A stretch of DNA of 64,000 nucleotides from Ephydatia muelleri (GCA_013339895.1 JABACO010000014.1:8413892-8477891); one strand, 5' to 3'; shown: positions 1 through 11,910, counted from the first letter of the stretch. Notes: a model not told the origin generated them from the sequence alone. Numbers and translations are program-made.

Positions 1-1205
1 AATAAGCCTTCTGCAGCTCAAATTGTTCCATAAGAGGTCACTAGTGGGTGGTGTGCCATTTTTCCAGGAGTGAGAACAATTGATATTGATACTGTTCAGG
101 CCCTGAAACTGGCACACTATCCATAACTGACCTCTGATGGAAACAAGTCAAAGTGCATATAGGCTGATATACTAATACATTTATGTGGCTGTGCATGACT
201 CCACAGAAACAATAGCATTTTAATTTCGCTAAAGCTTAAAGTCTTCTATGTATCTGTATAACTGAATTCTAATATGCATTAACTAACAAGGGTATAAAAA
301 ACAGTGTGCAACCTAAAAGGTGCTATTTTTGATAAGAGTAAGAGAGCTTTAGAAGGGATATCTGTCTTTCTGGAAGCTAAGATATTCCAGTCAAATTTAA
401 AATGAACACTAGTGTACTGGTTGCGGTAAGTACTGATAAAATTGAAACTTCCCAGCTATTGTGGGAGGATATGTGCAGGGCTGATGCTGATTTTGTGATT
501 GACTTGCCAGGAACCTTTCCTTTTCAAATTACATAATGTTCTAATGAACTCCTCGTTATCATCATGCTACATAAAGAAGAACTTTCAGGAGAAGCAGAAA
601 CTGTTTGTGGCTTATGACCAAACAGACTTTAGAATGGCTATGTGGCTTTCAAGTATAGTGCTAAATGTTTGGTATATTAGTTGTCTCCATACAGATCATT
701 GCAAGTAATTACTTCTTTGTGATTGGCTTTGCCTCAGTTGATTTGCTTGTGCCTTGGGATGTTCTGTTCAGTATGTCAGGAACAGGATGAAACATACTAA
801 AAACATGCACTTTTGCAGCAACTGTTCACTGAAGCTGTAGCATGGAATGCAAGGCCAAAGAATAGGAAAATGTATTGGAAGGTTACAGTAGAGGCAGCAT
901 AGGAGAGGAAAGTTCAAGTCCAGTGGACCAGCCTGAAAGAAAGAGCACGATTTTATTGGGAAGGAGCTGGATCCTCTTGAGAAGGGGCTGATGGGTTTGG
1001 AAGCCGTGGACATACAATACACGATGTAAACATTTGTGTCCCACTGAAGGAAGCTCGTATCAATGAATAACTTTATTACACAGTTGTACCTTCAATGAAA
1101 ATGCTGCACATGAGCCACCTACAGCTGTATACCCAAGACAAACTTTTCCCTTATGCCCTGGTGGTCTGTTGGTGAATCATACCATAGACTGCATAAGGTC
1201 TATTC
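1..1205. other. No recognisable gene
   Basis: AT-rich sequence. The short ORFs here (for example 499-708 plus and 768-1022 minus) have no recognisable motif, no convincing splice context and low-complexity composition. I see no RNA gene. Confidence 0.5.
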
Positions 1206-1209
1206 AATG

Positions 1210-2190
1210 TAATGTGCCTTCTGCAGGTTAAAGGTGGAGAGAAGCATTTGGATGTACAGGAGCAGAAAAGGCTTACTCAGTTGTTGCATGTGAATTCGAA
1301 GAATGATGTGTTTGCAGTAGCTGAGTGGAAGTTTGTAAGAACATCTAACATGAAGTATCCTATTCTTACGCATGGACCTCCCAAATCAGCAACTGGGTTC
1401 CAGTAGCTTTGAAAAAAGAAATATACAGTAGGAAGTGGTGAAAATGGTTTCATTCATCCTCTTTCTAGCCGGTCATTAACCAGTGGCTATGATTTGGAAA
1501 AGAGATGGAACTTGGAGATTCTGGAAAGCTTATTTGAGTTATTTCAGTAACCCATAACGATGCCTATTCATTATTCTGGGTTGATGAGCGTTTGAAGTTC
1601 TGTCACGATCAACAAGTGTTTTCCATGCAAGATTTGTCCTCAGGGTGACTGGCAAGTTGAGTTATAGGAGTCTCATAAGGGGAAGACAGCTTTCTCTTCA
1701 TCTGACAGACAATTTGAATTAAATGTCATGCCATTTGGCTTGACACCTTCTAGTTTTCAGCAGTTGGTGGCATGTGTTCTAGCTGGTTTGAGATATGAGC
1801 AATGTTTGATCTACATTGACAACATCATAGCCTTTAGTGTTACATTTGATGAACACCTTGGAAGACTTCTTAAGGGGAAAGGATCAGGGAAGTGTGGCTG
1901 AAGGTGACAGCAAACAAGTGTCTCTTTGCTCAACCTTTAAAGTGGTTTATTTGGGTCTCTAAAGACATACAGGTTTATTCATCTAAAGTAAAGTAGTACC
2001 GACATCCAGTTCCTAAGGAGTTGCTGCAGTCTTTGGGCTAGAGCCTAGAAAATTACTACAGAATGCTTTGTGTCCAACATAGCAGGGCCTCTGTATAAGC
2101 TAACCTACTACAAAGTGAGCATGAAAACGTGCATTAAAGAATTCACATTTCAAGATTCTATCAAACTCGTGCAATGCGTTGAAAGCTCCT
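1210..2190 (+). pseudogene. Decayed Ty3/gypsy-type pol (reverse transcriptase) remnant
   Basis: This is a broken retrotransposon reverse transcriptase. Around 1645-1730 a frame reads as the gypsy core that precedes the MPFGL block. From 1728 an open stretch reads MPFGLTPSSFQQ, and about 25 residues later comes LIYIDNIIAFS, at the position of the catalytic YxDD box. The second Asp is Asn and the frame is broken repeatedly. Near 2090-2190 a weak match to the post-RT segment (LYKLT followed by a Phe-rich stretch) follows in order. Near 1490-1540 a stretch resembles the upstream KKDGTWRF block. No LTRs were recognised at either side. Stops and frameshifts in every frame make this a non-functional relic. 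Family assignment rests on motif order. Confidence 0.65.
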
Positions 2191-2574
2191 AAAATAATTC
2201 AACCTTCTTCAATTGGAAATATTATTACATGTAGTGTGCTCAAAACATGAATGATAAAGATTACAAGAAATCACTCTGTTGAAGCACATTGCAATCTTAT
2301 ACTAGTGGCTCAGCCTAAGAAATTTTGTATTGGCAAAATGACAACATGAACCAAAAAAATAGCATTTTAACTTATAGCGGTGGCATAGCAAAATATATAG
2401 TAGGAATCTGTTGTCTACAACCAAGTTGGACGTACAAAGTAGTCACATACAATGCACAATCAAACATGTGTACACTCTCGAACACCTGAGAATAGTACTC
2501 TCAAACATGCACAAACACATAGACATACACTCATAAACAAGGACATACATATTCATAATTAAAACCACATCAAC

Positions 2575-2719
2575 TCACACACACAGACACACACACACAC
2601 ACACACACACTACAGCACAGAACTAGAGAGTTAGATAAACACTGTCCCTCCCCTTGCAATTTTAATATCATGCACAGGCTCCAAACACTTGCTGTACACA
2701 TCTTCACTGCTTTGCCCCC

Positions 2720-2750
<31 letters not shown>

Positions 2751-2752
2751 AA
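2575..2752. repeat. CA microsatellite and C/A homopolymer tracts
   Basis: A (CA)n tract runs at about 2575-2611. A run of 26 C is at 2715-2740, directly followed by a run of A. The apparent ORFs across this stretch are low-complexity artefacts (poly-Pro or poly-Gly). Confidence 0.9.
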
Positions 2753-2765
2753 GAAGATACAACAC

Positions 2766-5079
2766 GGAGTAAACGGCTCAAAAACACATCTGTCAGTTCC
2801 CCGTAGCAATTACAAGCTTACTGGATATGGTTGGTGTCTGTTCCAATGTAAGTATATGCCATACTTTGAAAGCATTGCTCGCCTCCACCAGTCCGATCAG
2901 CCAAAAAGGTTTAACTGTCGAAAAATATGTGTACATTATAACAAGATATTGGGCGCATAACACAAATAATGGAGATGTAGCCATCTATGCCCAAATTGTG
3001 CCAATTAATCTATCACACCACTGTAGGGTTTTACGCGTGTATTCTTTTTTTGGGTTGAGTAAAACAGTACAGTGGTATGCCATTACGGTAGAAAGTACAC
3101 AAGCAGATTCATGTGACGATCACCTTTAATAGACCATACATGTACACTGGTATGATCAGAGATAATTTATATATTGTCCTTGGTATGATCGATCATAGAT
3201 TAATAACCAGGTTATTAATCTATGGATTGATGATGTAAAGCCTTTTGTAACAGACAGTATCTAGCTGGTGGCCAGTAGACTCATTTAGGGTCCGAGAGAA
3301 ATCTGCATGCCATAACTTGGAACCTTTTTGGAAAGCATGTCGTGTTTCTAGCACAGGCACATGCAGGTAATGACAAAACCAGCTGCACAAAATCATCTAT
3401 GACAAAATGAACTGCAACATGCGAGCCATGTACCAATCACCTGCAGGCTCAGTTAATCATTAACTGAATGGGCCTGCAGATGACACATGAAAATGTGTCA
3501 GTCCATATTACGCTGTCCTGTGCAAAACAGACGAAATATATGTGTCCATGCACCGGCCATTTTCAACGGTCTCATGTAAAGGTGGGGAAGGGGAGGAGAG
3601 GGAGGGCGGGGAAGGGGAGGGAGGGCAGGGTGGGGGCTGCATCAAGAGAGCACATAAAATGAATAAGAAGCAATGACAATTGTCCTCTCTAACCACGGCA
3701 AGTTGTCGTCAAAGTAACATGAACTACTTTGGTGCTGGCTAGCTGGATGGACAATACTAACCTATTGCACTAGTGCACATTCATTAATTATTATCAACAG
3801 CATTACTCACAAAGTAAATGTATTATGAGTGATTTTATACAATCTTGTGCTGTGTACAAAATGATTTTACAAACTGACAGAATACAATTACAATACACAA
3901 CATATATAGAACATTGAATAGAGCCTCCAATGCAGTTTGTGATTTAGTCCACTTCCTCAATGGTAGGACCTTGACTCTTCTTGCCTCCACTTCCAGCACT
4001 CCCAGATGGACCTCCTGACATTCCTCCTGCTCCATTGGGCACACCTCCTGCCTGGTACAACTTTGTCATGATTGGCATGCACACCTTCTCCAGTTCCTTC
4101 TGCTTGTCCTCAAACTCTCCCTTCTCTGCTGTCTGGTTCCTGTCCAGCCAGCTGCTCACCTCACCCACTTTGTCCAATACCTTCTTCCTGTCCTCCTCGC
4201 TCAGCTTACTCTTCACCGTCTCCTCCTCCATGGTGCTCTTCAATTGGAAGGCATAACTCTCCAGCTGGTTCTTGGCTGCTATCTTGGCCTTGTGCTCCTC
4301 GTCTTGGGACTTGTACTTCTCTGCGTCCTTCACCATGCGCTCTATGTCGTCAGCACTCAGCCTTCCCTTGTCGTTGGTGATGGTGATCTTGTTCTCCTTC
4401 CCCGTGCTCTTCTCCACCGCACTCACATTCAGGATGCCGTTCCTGTCGATGTCAAAGGTCACTTCTATTTGAGGCACACCACGTGGAGCTGGAGGAATGT
4501 GGGTAAGATCAAACTTCCCCAAAAGGTTGTTGTCTTTGGTCATGGCTCGCTCTCCCTCGTACACCTGGATCAACACCGATGTCTGGTTGTCAGAGTAGGT
4601 GGTGAAGGTCTGGGTCTCCTTCTTGGGAATGGTGGAGTTGCGCTTCAGAAGGGTTGTCATGACACCACCAGCTGTCTCGATCCCCAGGGAGAGAGGGATG
4701 ACATCGAGGAGGAGGAGGTCCTGGACCTCCTGGCTCTTGTCTCCACTCAAGATGGCTGCCTGGACGGCTGCTCCGTACGCCACTGCCTCGTCAGGGTTGA
4801 TGGACTTGTTCAGCTCCTTGCCATTGAAGAAGTCCTGCAGAAGCTTCTGGACCTTGGGGATACGAGTTGATCCACCCACCAGCACAACCTCGTGGATCTG
4901 GGACTTGTCAAACTTGGCATCGCGAAGTGCCTTCTCCACGGGCTCCAGAGTGCCTCTGAACAGGTCTGCTTCAGCTCCTCAAAGCGGGCCCTGGTGATGG
5001 TGGTGTAGAAGTCGATGCCCTCGAACAGGGAGTCGATCTCAATGCTGGCCTGGGCACTGGACGAGAGGGTCCTCTTTGC
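2766..5079 (+). repeat. Left arm of large HSP70 inverted repeat
   Basis: This arm reappears in inverted orientation at about 6251-8191. Matching landmarks are the stretch near 2775-2848 against 8110-8190, the HSP70 3' flank (3780-3943 against 6988-7140), and the HSP70 coding region. The arms are similar but not identical, with indels and expanded C tracts. Outer boundaries were judged by eye, plus or minus about 20 bp. Confidence 0.85.
3194..3224. repeat. 31-bp perfect palindrome
   Basis: Two 15-nt arms starting CATAGATTAATAACC flank a single central A. It lies about 720 bp downstream of the HSP70 stop codon, inside the left arm of the large inverted repeat. Function unknown. Confidence 0.85.
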
Positions 5080-5892
5080 TCGCTCACAGGCAGTACGCAG
5101 ACGTCTGACGGCCTTCTTGTTGCCAGACATGTCTTTCTTGTGCTTCTTCTTGAACTCCTGGATGAAGTGGTTCACCATTCTGTTGTCAAAGTCTTCTCCT
5201 CCAAGATGGGTGTCACCTGCCGTCGACTTCACCTCAAAGATGCCTTCCTTTATGGTCAGGACGGACACATCAAAGGTTCCTCCTCCTAGATCGAAGATCA
5301 GGATGTTCTGTTCGGCCTTCAGCTTCTTGTCCAGTCCGTAGGCAATGGCAGCCGCAGTAGGCTCGTTGATGATTCGCAGCACGTTCAGTCCCGCGATAAC
5401 CCCGGCGTCCTTGGTGGCCTGGCGCTGCGAGTCGTTGAAGTAGGCGGGAACCGTGATGACGGCATCGGTCACCACCGTGCCCAGGTAGGCCTCTGCCGTC
5501 TCCTTCATCTTGGTCAGCACCATGGACGAGACCTCCTCGGGGAAGAACGTCTTCGTCTCGCATTTGTACTCCACCTGGATCTTGGGACGGCCGCCTTCGT
5601 TGATGACGGTGAAGGGCCAGTGCTTCATGTCGGCTTGGATGGTGGGGTCGTCGAACCTTCTCCCGATCATCCGCTTGGCGTCGAACACCGTGTTGTTGGG
5701 GTTCATGGCCACTTGGTTCTTGGCGGCGTCTCCGATGAGACGCTCGGTGTCGGTGAAGGCCACGTAGCTAGGTGTGGTGCGGTTGCCCTGGTCGTTGGCG
5801 ATGATTTCCACCTTGCCGTGCTGGAAGACGCCAAAGCACGAGTAGGTCGTTCCGAGGTCGATTCCGATGGCGGGAGCCTTCGATTTTGACAT
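3944..5892 (-). CDS. Cytosolic HSP70 chaperone, single-base frameshift near 4970
   Basis: ATP-dependent chaperone of the cytosol and nucleus that binds unfolded peptides with J-domain and nucleotide-exchange partners. It is intronless on the minus strand. The first 305 or so residues contain the family signatures IDLGTTYS (near residue 10) and [12 protein letters not shown] (near 200). The next frame contains [16 protein letters not shown], the substrate-binding domain, a Gly-rich tail and the terminal EEVD that marks cytosolic members and docks TPR co-chaperones. The span is 1949 nt, one short of 650 codons, and the frame changes at about 4968-4973 right after the RARFEEL stretch. So one base is missing, either as a real mutation or a sequencing or assembly error. 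Everything else is intact, and 649 residues would be normal. Absence of introns is common in inducible HSP70 genes. The start at 5892 gives the usual short leader before GIDLG. Confidence 0.95.
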
Positions 5893-5956
5893 TTTGGATT
5901 CCTTCGCTTTCTTCTGCTACACACACTTGTCTCTCTCACTACTACAGTCTGCCCTC

Positions 5957-5965
5957 CTTATAAGC
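5957..5965 (-). promoter_or_regulatory. Candidate TATA box of HSP70
   Basis: Read on the minus strand this is CTTATAAGG, about 65-70 bp upstream of the HSP70 ATG, a sensible place for a core promoter with a short leader. I looked for arrays of alternating GAA and TTC in 5-bp steps (heat-shock elements) in the adjacent 170 bp and found no well-phased set, so heat inducibility is not shown here. Confidence 0.45.
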
Positions 5966-6080
5966 ACACCACTTTCTAAGCTCGTTCCCTCCTTACACAA
6001 GCTCAGGGGTGTGTACCTAAATTAATTCATAACCTGGGGCAAAGGACAGTTTGTGGGAACATCTGTTCAGAAGAGGATAC

Positions 6081-6117
6081 AGTTTTAATTGCTCTGTTAA
6101 ACAGAGCAATTAAAACT
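6081..6117. repeat. 37-bp palindrome between the HSP70 copies
   Basis: Two 18-nt arms (AGTTTTAATTGCTCTGTT and its complement) surround a single A. It lies upstream of the HSP70 promoter in the spacer of the large inverted repeat. It could be a hairpin left by rearrangement or a small MITE core. Confidence 0.9.
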
Positions 6118-6250
6118 ATACATCAAAACCTATGGTCAAACCCCGACCCCTTAGATAGGGAGGATTTGACAGGATACCGCAGTATAGTTTGATATGACGT
6201 GATGTCAACCCCCGACCCTTGCCCGTACGGGGGGGGAGGGGGGGTACCGG

Positions 6251-6987
6251 GTGCAAAGAGGACTCTCTCATCCAGTGCCCAGGCCAGCATCGAGATCGAC
6301 TCCCTGTTCGAGGGCATCGACTTCTACACCACCATCACCACCTACTCTGACAACCAGACATCGGTGTTGATCCAGGTGTACGAGGGAGAGCGAGCCATGA
6401 CCAAAGACAACAACCTTTTGGGGAAGTTTGATCTTACCCACATTCCTCCAGCTCCACGTGGTGTGCCTCAAATAGAAGTGACCTTTGACATCGACAGGAA
6501 TGGCATCCTGAACGTGAGTGCAGTGGAGAAGAGCACAGGGAAGGAGAACAAGATCACCATCACCAACGACAAGGGAAGGCTGAGTGCTGACGACATAGAG
6601 CGCATGGTGAAGGACGCAGAGAAGTACAAGTCCCAAGACGAGGAGCACAAGGCCAAGATAGCGGCCAAGAACCAGCTGGAGAGTTATGCCTTCCAATTGA
6701 AGAGCACCATGGAGGAGGAGACAGTGAAGAGTAAGCTGAGCGAGGAGGACAGGAAGAAGGTATTGGACAAAGTGGGTGAGGTGAACAGCTGGCTGGACAG
6801 GAACCAGACAGCAGAGAAGGGAGAGTTTGAGGACAAGCAGAAGGAACTGGAGAAGGTGTGCATGCCAATCATGACAAAGTTGTACCAGGCAGGAGGTGTG
6901 CCCAATGGAGCAGGAGGAATGTCAGGAGGTCCATCTGGGAGTGGAGGCAAGAAGAGTCAAGGTCCTACCATTGAGGAAGTGGACTAA
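6251..6987 (+). pseudogene. Truncated, internally deleted HSP70 copy
   Basis: Second HSP70 copy in head-to-head orientation. Homology begins around 6251 at the [12 protein letters not shown] segment, so roughly the first 275 residues (most of the ATPase domain) are absent. After [13 protein letters not shown] the frame jumps directly to [17 protein letters not shown], skipping about 130 residues including the [11 protein letters not shown] signature. The joint falls on a shared TCACCA, consistent with microhomology-mediated deletion. It stays in frame, and the peptide-binding domain and terminal EEVD are intact up to the TAA at 6987. An ATG at 6199 is in frame through a G-rich tract. No promoter is visible. 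It cannot be a full chaperone; a substrate-binding-domain fragment could be made if transcribed. Compared with the left copy it lacks three residues in the Gly-rich tail. Confidence 0.9.
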
Positions 6988-7370
6988 ATCACAAACTGCA
7001 TTGGTTGTTGTATTCAATGTTCTATATGTGTTGTGTACTGTAATTGTATTCTGTCAGTTTGTAAAATCATTTTCTACACTGCACAAGATTGTATAAAATC
7101 ACTCATAATACATTTACTTTGTCTTGTTGATAATAATTAATTAATGTGCACTAGCTAGTTATGGAAGGTGTAACAGGTTAGTATTGTCCATTCAGCTAGC
7201 CAGAGCCAAAGTAGTTCATGTTACTTTGACGATAACTTGCGTAGTTTAAGAGGACAATTGTCATTGCTTAAGCTTCTTATTCATTTTTGCTGCGCTTATG
7301 AAATTGCATGCACTTCCACGTGCACATGCTCTTGTGCTGAGCTTTGTCTCAAGCTTCCTCCCTCGATGCA

Positions 7371-7402
<32 letters not shown>

Positions 7403-8191
7403 TGCTTTTACATGAAAACGTGCCAGTGGACAGATTTAATTCGTCTGTTTTGCACGGGACAGCGTAATACGGACTGACACATTAACTGATTCATTCAAAC
7501 AGTTGGAAGTGATAGCATGCAGATTTCACTCGCTAGAAGTTACATTTTCATGGAGTCTACCGGCCACCAGCTAAATACTGTCTGTTACGAAAGGCTTCAC
7601 ATGCATCGATCATACCGGTGATAATATATAAATTATCTCTGATTATAAAGGTGCGGTATAGGCACTAGTTCGTTACATGATTGTGCACCGTAACGACGCA
7701 TCACTACTGTTTTGCTAAACAAACACTTGCAGTGATGTGATAGATTATTAAACCCGGTGGCTGGCACTTCAGAGGTACCAGGGTCGAGGCACTACGTACA
7801 GAAGCAGCTCTGTGACGCGTTGGCATTCATAGATAAACACATTTCGATCGGCAGCGAGGGAGAAATCTTGACTGTCTTCATGCACATTGTCTGCAAACGG
7901 TGGATCTGGTCAACTCGTAATGATTGGCACAATTTAGGCATAAAGGGCTGTATCTCCATCAATTGTGTCAGTTATGCGCCAAATGTCTTGTAATAGTGTG
8001 CACATATTTTCGTTGTGCAGTTAAACCTTGTCTGCTGATTGGACTGGTGGATACAAGGCACAATGCAGGCGAGTAATGCTTCCAAGTACGGCACATGCAC
8101 ACGCGTACATTGGAACAGACACCAACCGCATCCAGTAAGCTTGTAATTGCTACCGGGAAGCGACGAGGTGTCTTTGAGCCGTTTACTCCAC
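6251..8191 (-). repeat. Right arm of large HSP70 inverted repeat
   Basis: Inverted counterpart of 2766-5079. It carries the truncated HSP70, its 3' flank, a C29 tract at 7372-7400 where the left arm has a G/A-rich run, and about 200 bp near 7780-7990 with no clear counterpart on the left. The arm ends close to 8191. The 3' flank holds no other gene that I can recognise. Confidence 0.85.
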
Positions 8192-8284
8192 TTGTGATTA
8201 CCTAAACAAACATTTATTTATTTATTTTGTCAAAGCAGGGAAGATGTCACTGTGCAATCAGTTTGCTATACGATACTGTATTCC

Positions 8285-8592
8285 ATAGCGTACCTATTTA
8301 TTACCATAATAATAATTCTTACATTTAGCTTTGGTCATGTTCTTGTGTATTTTGTTTGTCAATATTGTTGTGTAATAAAAAAAAAAAAACATAAACCTAC
8401 CGGTTTTAATTTTCGGTAAAATTTCTCCCTGTCTATTTTTTTATAACTTTGCTTGTATCACTGCACGAAGATATAGCGTACCTATTTATTACCATAATAA
8501 TAATTCTTACATAAACCGACCGGTTTTAATTTTCGGTAAAATTTCTCCCTGTCTATTTTTTTATAACTTTGCTTGTATCACTTCACGAAGAT
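8285..8592 (+). repeat. Imperfect tandem duplication (about 75 and 40 bp blocks)
   Basis: The block beginning TAGCGTACCTATTTATTACC occurs at about 8285 and 8474. The block beginning CCGGTTTTAATTTTCGG occurs at about 8400 and 8520. The second copy lacks about 67 bp containing an A-rich run. No coding potential. Confidence 0.85.
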
Positions 8593-8839
8593 AATAGCAC
8601 TAAAAGCTCTTGATATGGAGTAGAACCACACATCAGTGTATTTTAACTGAGGATCCCTTTGATGGGACGTGAACAGATAAATATTTAAACAATACATGTA
8701 CATCATAATCTTGATTGGTGATGTATCTGGATTGCAGCAATGTGTTGTGGAGCAGTACTTACTACCTGTTCTTTAATGACTAACTCCAATTTTTTAATAT
8801 TGTTGCAGAGCATAAGTTCTTAGCAGGGTATTGAAACGA

Positions 8840-9600
8840 TCATGAATAGACTCTGTGCCTTGTTCCCCCATCATGCCAAAGCCAACATCTCGTGCACTGA
8901 TCCACTCTTTTACCGGTGTGGTCTTCAAGCATATGCATTTTTACTGGCCCTGTTGCAGAGGGGGATGTTGAGCGAAACAAAAAACCCATGAATAGCTTGC
9001 CCTTAAAATCACTTGCATTCATCTTTTCGATGCACAATTCTCCATTTCATCCCCTGCTGTTTGTCTACTTGTGGTTGAAATCGTGCAGATTTATTATGGA
9101 ATCACTGGCTTCAAAACAACAAAACATGCATGTGTTTTGAACAGAGTTAGGATTGGGGACATTATTTGAAAGGTTATTTTAAATGACCCTCCTTCCTTCT
9201 CCCACCCAATTTTCGCCATATCTCGCCATCATGCCAGGACTGTGTAGAATACAAGAAATTACTATAATATGCGTACACCTCCTGTACATTTACATGTACG
9301 TTATTACCTCACATTGTCATCCAGCATTTGTGTAACTTTAGTAACCTGATCAGGAATGTAGACAAGAGCTGCTTCTTTTAGCTCCTCACCCCCTGAGGCT
9401 AAAGGAAATGAAAAGGGAGCGATTTCTCCTATAAGGCTGTTTCCAGTGATCTCGTTTGATAGTTTTCGCATATTTTTGTCGCATGCTAGCGAAACACCTG
9501 ATACCTTAAGCCACCTAAGAAAAGTAATTCGTTCCTTCAGGAAATAATCACCTATGATGCTAAACCACCTTCTGAGTAGTCTCAATTTATGCCAAGGTAT
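8840..9600 (-). other. Two unidentified minus-strand open stretches, possible exons
   Basis: 9304-9600 is open on the minus strand for about 95 codons with ordinary protein-like composition (includes ASGGEELKEAALVYIPDQV). It runs into GAG followed by GTAATA, a plausible 5' splice site. A second open stretch, 9023-8840, begins after an AG and includes TRCWLWHDGG. The two could be adjacent exons of one minus-strand gene or of a mobile-element protein, but I do not recognise the family and cannot show the join. Confidence 0.25.
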
Positions 9601-10329
9601 AGCAAAGCATGATTATATCGCCACTATTTCTGTTGGTCTTACTTCAGTGGTAGTGCCAGATATTTTTAGTAAATGGTACCTCTCCTCCTCACTGAGGGTC
9701 ATTTTTCAGCAGTGCAGATGGCTTCCCACCACTAATGACATTACTAGCCATCTCTATCTCCATGCAGTGATTTCTGAGTGTTCTTTTACATTTAGAAACA
9801 CTTGTGGATGGACGGCGTGCATTGGCTGATGAGGTAATGTATTGTGTAATAATACAGTAAGTTATTGTTACAATTAACTGTTCCTGTCACAACCCTTTGT
9901 TCTGGACTTGTTGACATTATTCGCTTCAATTCAGTGGCATGCAGTCGTTTGCAATTCATCTTTAGTAGGTGAAGGCACACTGCTATAGGCGTGTACTTTC
10001 ACCAATTGGTGAACACACACTTTACACAAGTGATGACCACAGTACACAATTAGTGAATAACCTTTCATTTAGTATTTTTATTATCCCGTGATTTTGAAAG
10101 TACCAATTAAATTGATGGTTATTTAATAAAAGGACATCATCTACACACACTTTGGCTATAGTAGTTTATTTTTAAAACCAAATCATATTTATAAAATTAA
10201 TATTTAAAAAATTGGGTACCATTGTGACAACTTGTTATCATATTACAGGTAGTCCCAAAACATCATGACACATGTAAGTAGGCACAACAATTACATGTTA
10301 ATTGACACCGTTGAGGTACTTGTATCTTA
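9601..10329. other. Non-coding, degenerate repeat motif
   Basis: AT-rich. From about 9980 it holds loosely repeated pieces of the form ACAATTGGTGAACACA, also abundant at 61.6-62.7 kb. A 24-bp block (GATTTTGAAAGTACCAA core) is repeated near 10090 and 10395. No gene recognised. Confidence 0.5.
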
Positions 10330-10373
10330 GATCATCCCTGTAAAAACTTTTTTTTGTTTTTACAGAGATGATC
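10330..10373. repeat. Hairpin with 18-bp arms
   Basis: Left arm GATCATCCCTGTAAAAAC and right arm GTTTTTACAGAGATGATC pair with one mismatch around an 8-nt T loop. Read on the plus strand it is not followed by a T run and lies in no recognised gene. Confidence 0.8.
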
Positions 10374-10962
10374 ACATAGTTTTACTTTGTCCCATGATTT
10401 TGAAAGTACCAAATACATGTAAAGCCCAATAAAACAATTTGTGAGTACAGCCTAATTATTTGAATGCAGCTGAATACACATGTACACTGTAGGATGTAAT
10501 TTGCAAACAGAGATGATTATATGGTACATGTTAGGTGTGCATAGGATAATTGGAGTGGGCATATGTACATTTAGACCTCATAATTGCACATAAAACCGTG
10601 CCTCACAATTTTGTGAACACAGCCTGCACAGCATAATACGCCACCCTGTACATTTAAAATGGTGAAGACAGTTTAATAATTTCACAGGCAGGGAATTATC
10701 TTTCTTTCTTTTTGTAATTTCATGCAAGGTATTACATGACATTAATTGAACGCTGAACACCACCAGCTATTATCAGCTATTATTATATATAAATTTGTAT
10801 GCAACAATTAGCAATAATGTTCCTCAATTATTAAGGTTGATCATTTGTTTCGAGCTGCTTCCACCATGTCTGTCCTTCGTCAATTTTATAATACAACACT
10901 TATAATTGAAGGAGCTGAAGTCCATCTTCCTATCTCCATCTGTTCTTCTCTCAGGGCCATTG

Positions 10963-11310
10963 TTAACATCTTAGCAGAGCCCCAATCGGGTTAGCCAAGT
11001 TTCTTGCTGGTGGCTCACTCACGGCCTTGATTAAAAGTGAAGAGGGGTCTCCACAGGACATATGCTCGATTGCTGTTGGAGAGGCTCTAAGAAGATGAAC
11101 AGGAAAATGTCTTTGCATCATTTCTAAAGTCAAAGCATCTGCCTTTCCAGCTTGGTGTGGCTTGTCTAGCTGGGGCTGAAAAGTTGGTACATGGTCTGTG
11201 TCGCTGTATTTCAGAACATGGGGAGTGATGATGTTGTTGCCTGCAAGGTTGACGTTAGGAATGCCTTTAATGAGGTCTTCTAGAGGAGTGTGCAACGCAC
11301 TTCTATGAAC
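10963..11310 (-). other. Unidentified ORF, about 110 codons
   Basis: Open on the minus strand and protein-like in composition (contains HTPLEDLIKGIPNVNLAG and later AVSEPPARNLANPIG). I recognise no domain, signal peptide or membrane segment. There is no clear ATG at its 5' end, and a TGA lies just upstream. It may be an exon, a relic or chance. Confidence 0.2.
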
Positions 11311-11844
11311 TTTTCAGGTTTTGTGGTGTAATGGACAACATCTCACCTTGCCTTACAAGGATTTGGCAGGGGGACTCTTTGGGTCCTCTCCTGTTCTCTC
11401 ACACCTCATAATGATGATACCAAGCCAGTGGACAACTTCAGGGAGAGACATACGTAGCAGACCAACATCTGAAGATTATAAAAACAAACAACTTGTAATA
11501 CTTTGTAATATTCCTATAATGATCTGTATCATGACTGTGTTAAAACCAAAGATGATGATTGCTTTAAATGGAAATGAAATTGACCATTGGACAAAGTGAT
11601 GACAAATAACTAAGTTAGTTATGTCGATAAGTGGGCTGGCCCACAATAATTGGACAATAATTATCGCACTACTCACGTGACGTCCCAATCGAAGGGCGTA
11701 CATGGCTTCGCTCTAGTAGTTCGCTACCTCAACTTGAGATCCCTGAAGACACGAAAATAATGACATGGAACAGGTATGCGACTATAGATGTTTATCATCT
11801 ATTACTAATACCACATCGATCCACTTACCGCACCCACTGTTAAG

Positions 11845-11910
11845 ACGCAAGCCAAACCAAAGGATACAAGAGCGCCCTCGAAGAGTGTTGACGTAAACAG
11901 AACTATTGAG
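11845..11910 (+). other. Candidate 66-nt exon, copy 1 of 2
   Basis: An AG at 11843-11844 precedes 22 open codons beginning TQAKPKDTRAPSK and ending at GAG before GTAGCT. It is phase 0 on both sides, like the ankyrin exons downstream, and has a close paralogue at 11992-12057. It could belong to the 5' part of the main gene; no ATG exon was tied to it. Confidence 0.35.

Noticed and set aside
2670-2960. Pro-rich and Gly-rich ORFs over C or G tracts (also 53732-54065 and 7237-7467)
   Set aside because: They consist of homopolymer translation without conserved sequence.
4244-4870. 208-codon plus-strand ORF opposite HSP70
   Set aside because: Shadow of the HSP70 coding strand; no independent motif.
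6049-6080. Possible heat-shock element upstream of HSP70 (GGGAAC and GTTCAGAAG)
   Set aside because: The GAA and TTC blocks are not in 5-bp phase, so they do not make a proper element.
11314-11385. tRNA-like 5' half (GTGGTGTAATGGACAACATC resembles an A box)
   Set aside because: No matching T-arm TTCGA loop and no pairing acceptor 3' half. At most a decayed tRNA-derived piece.
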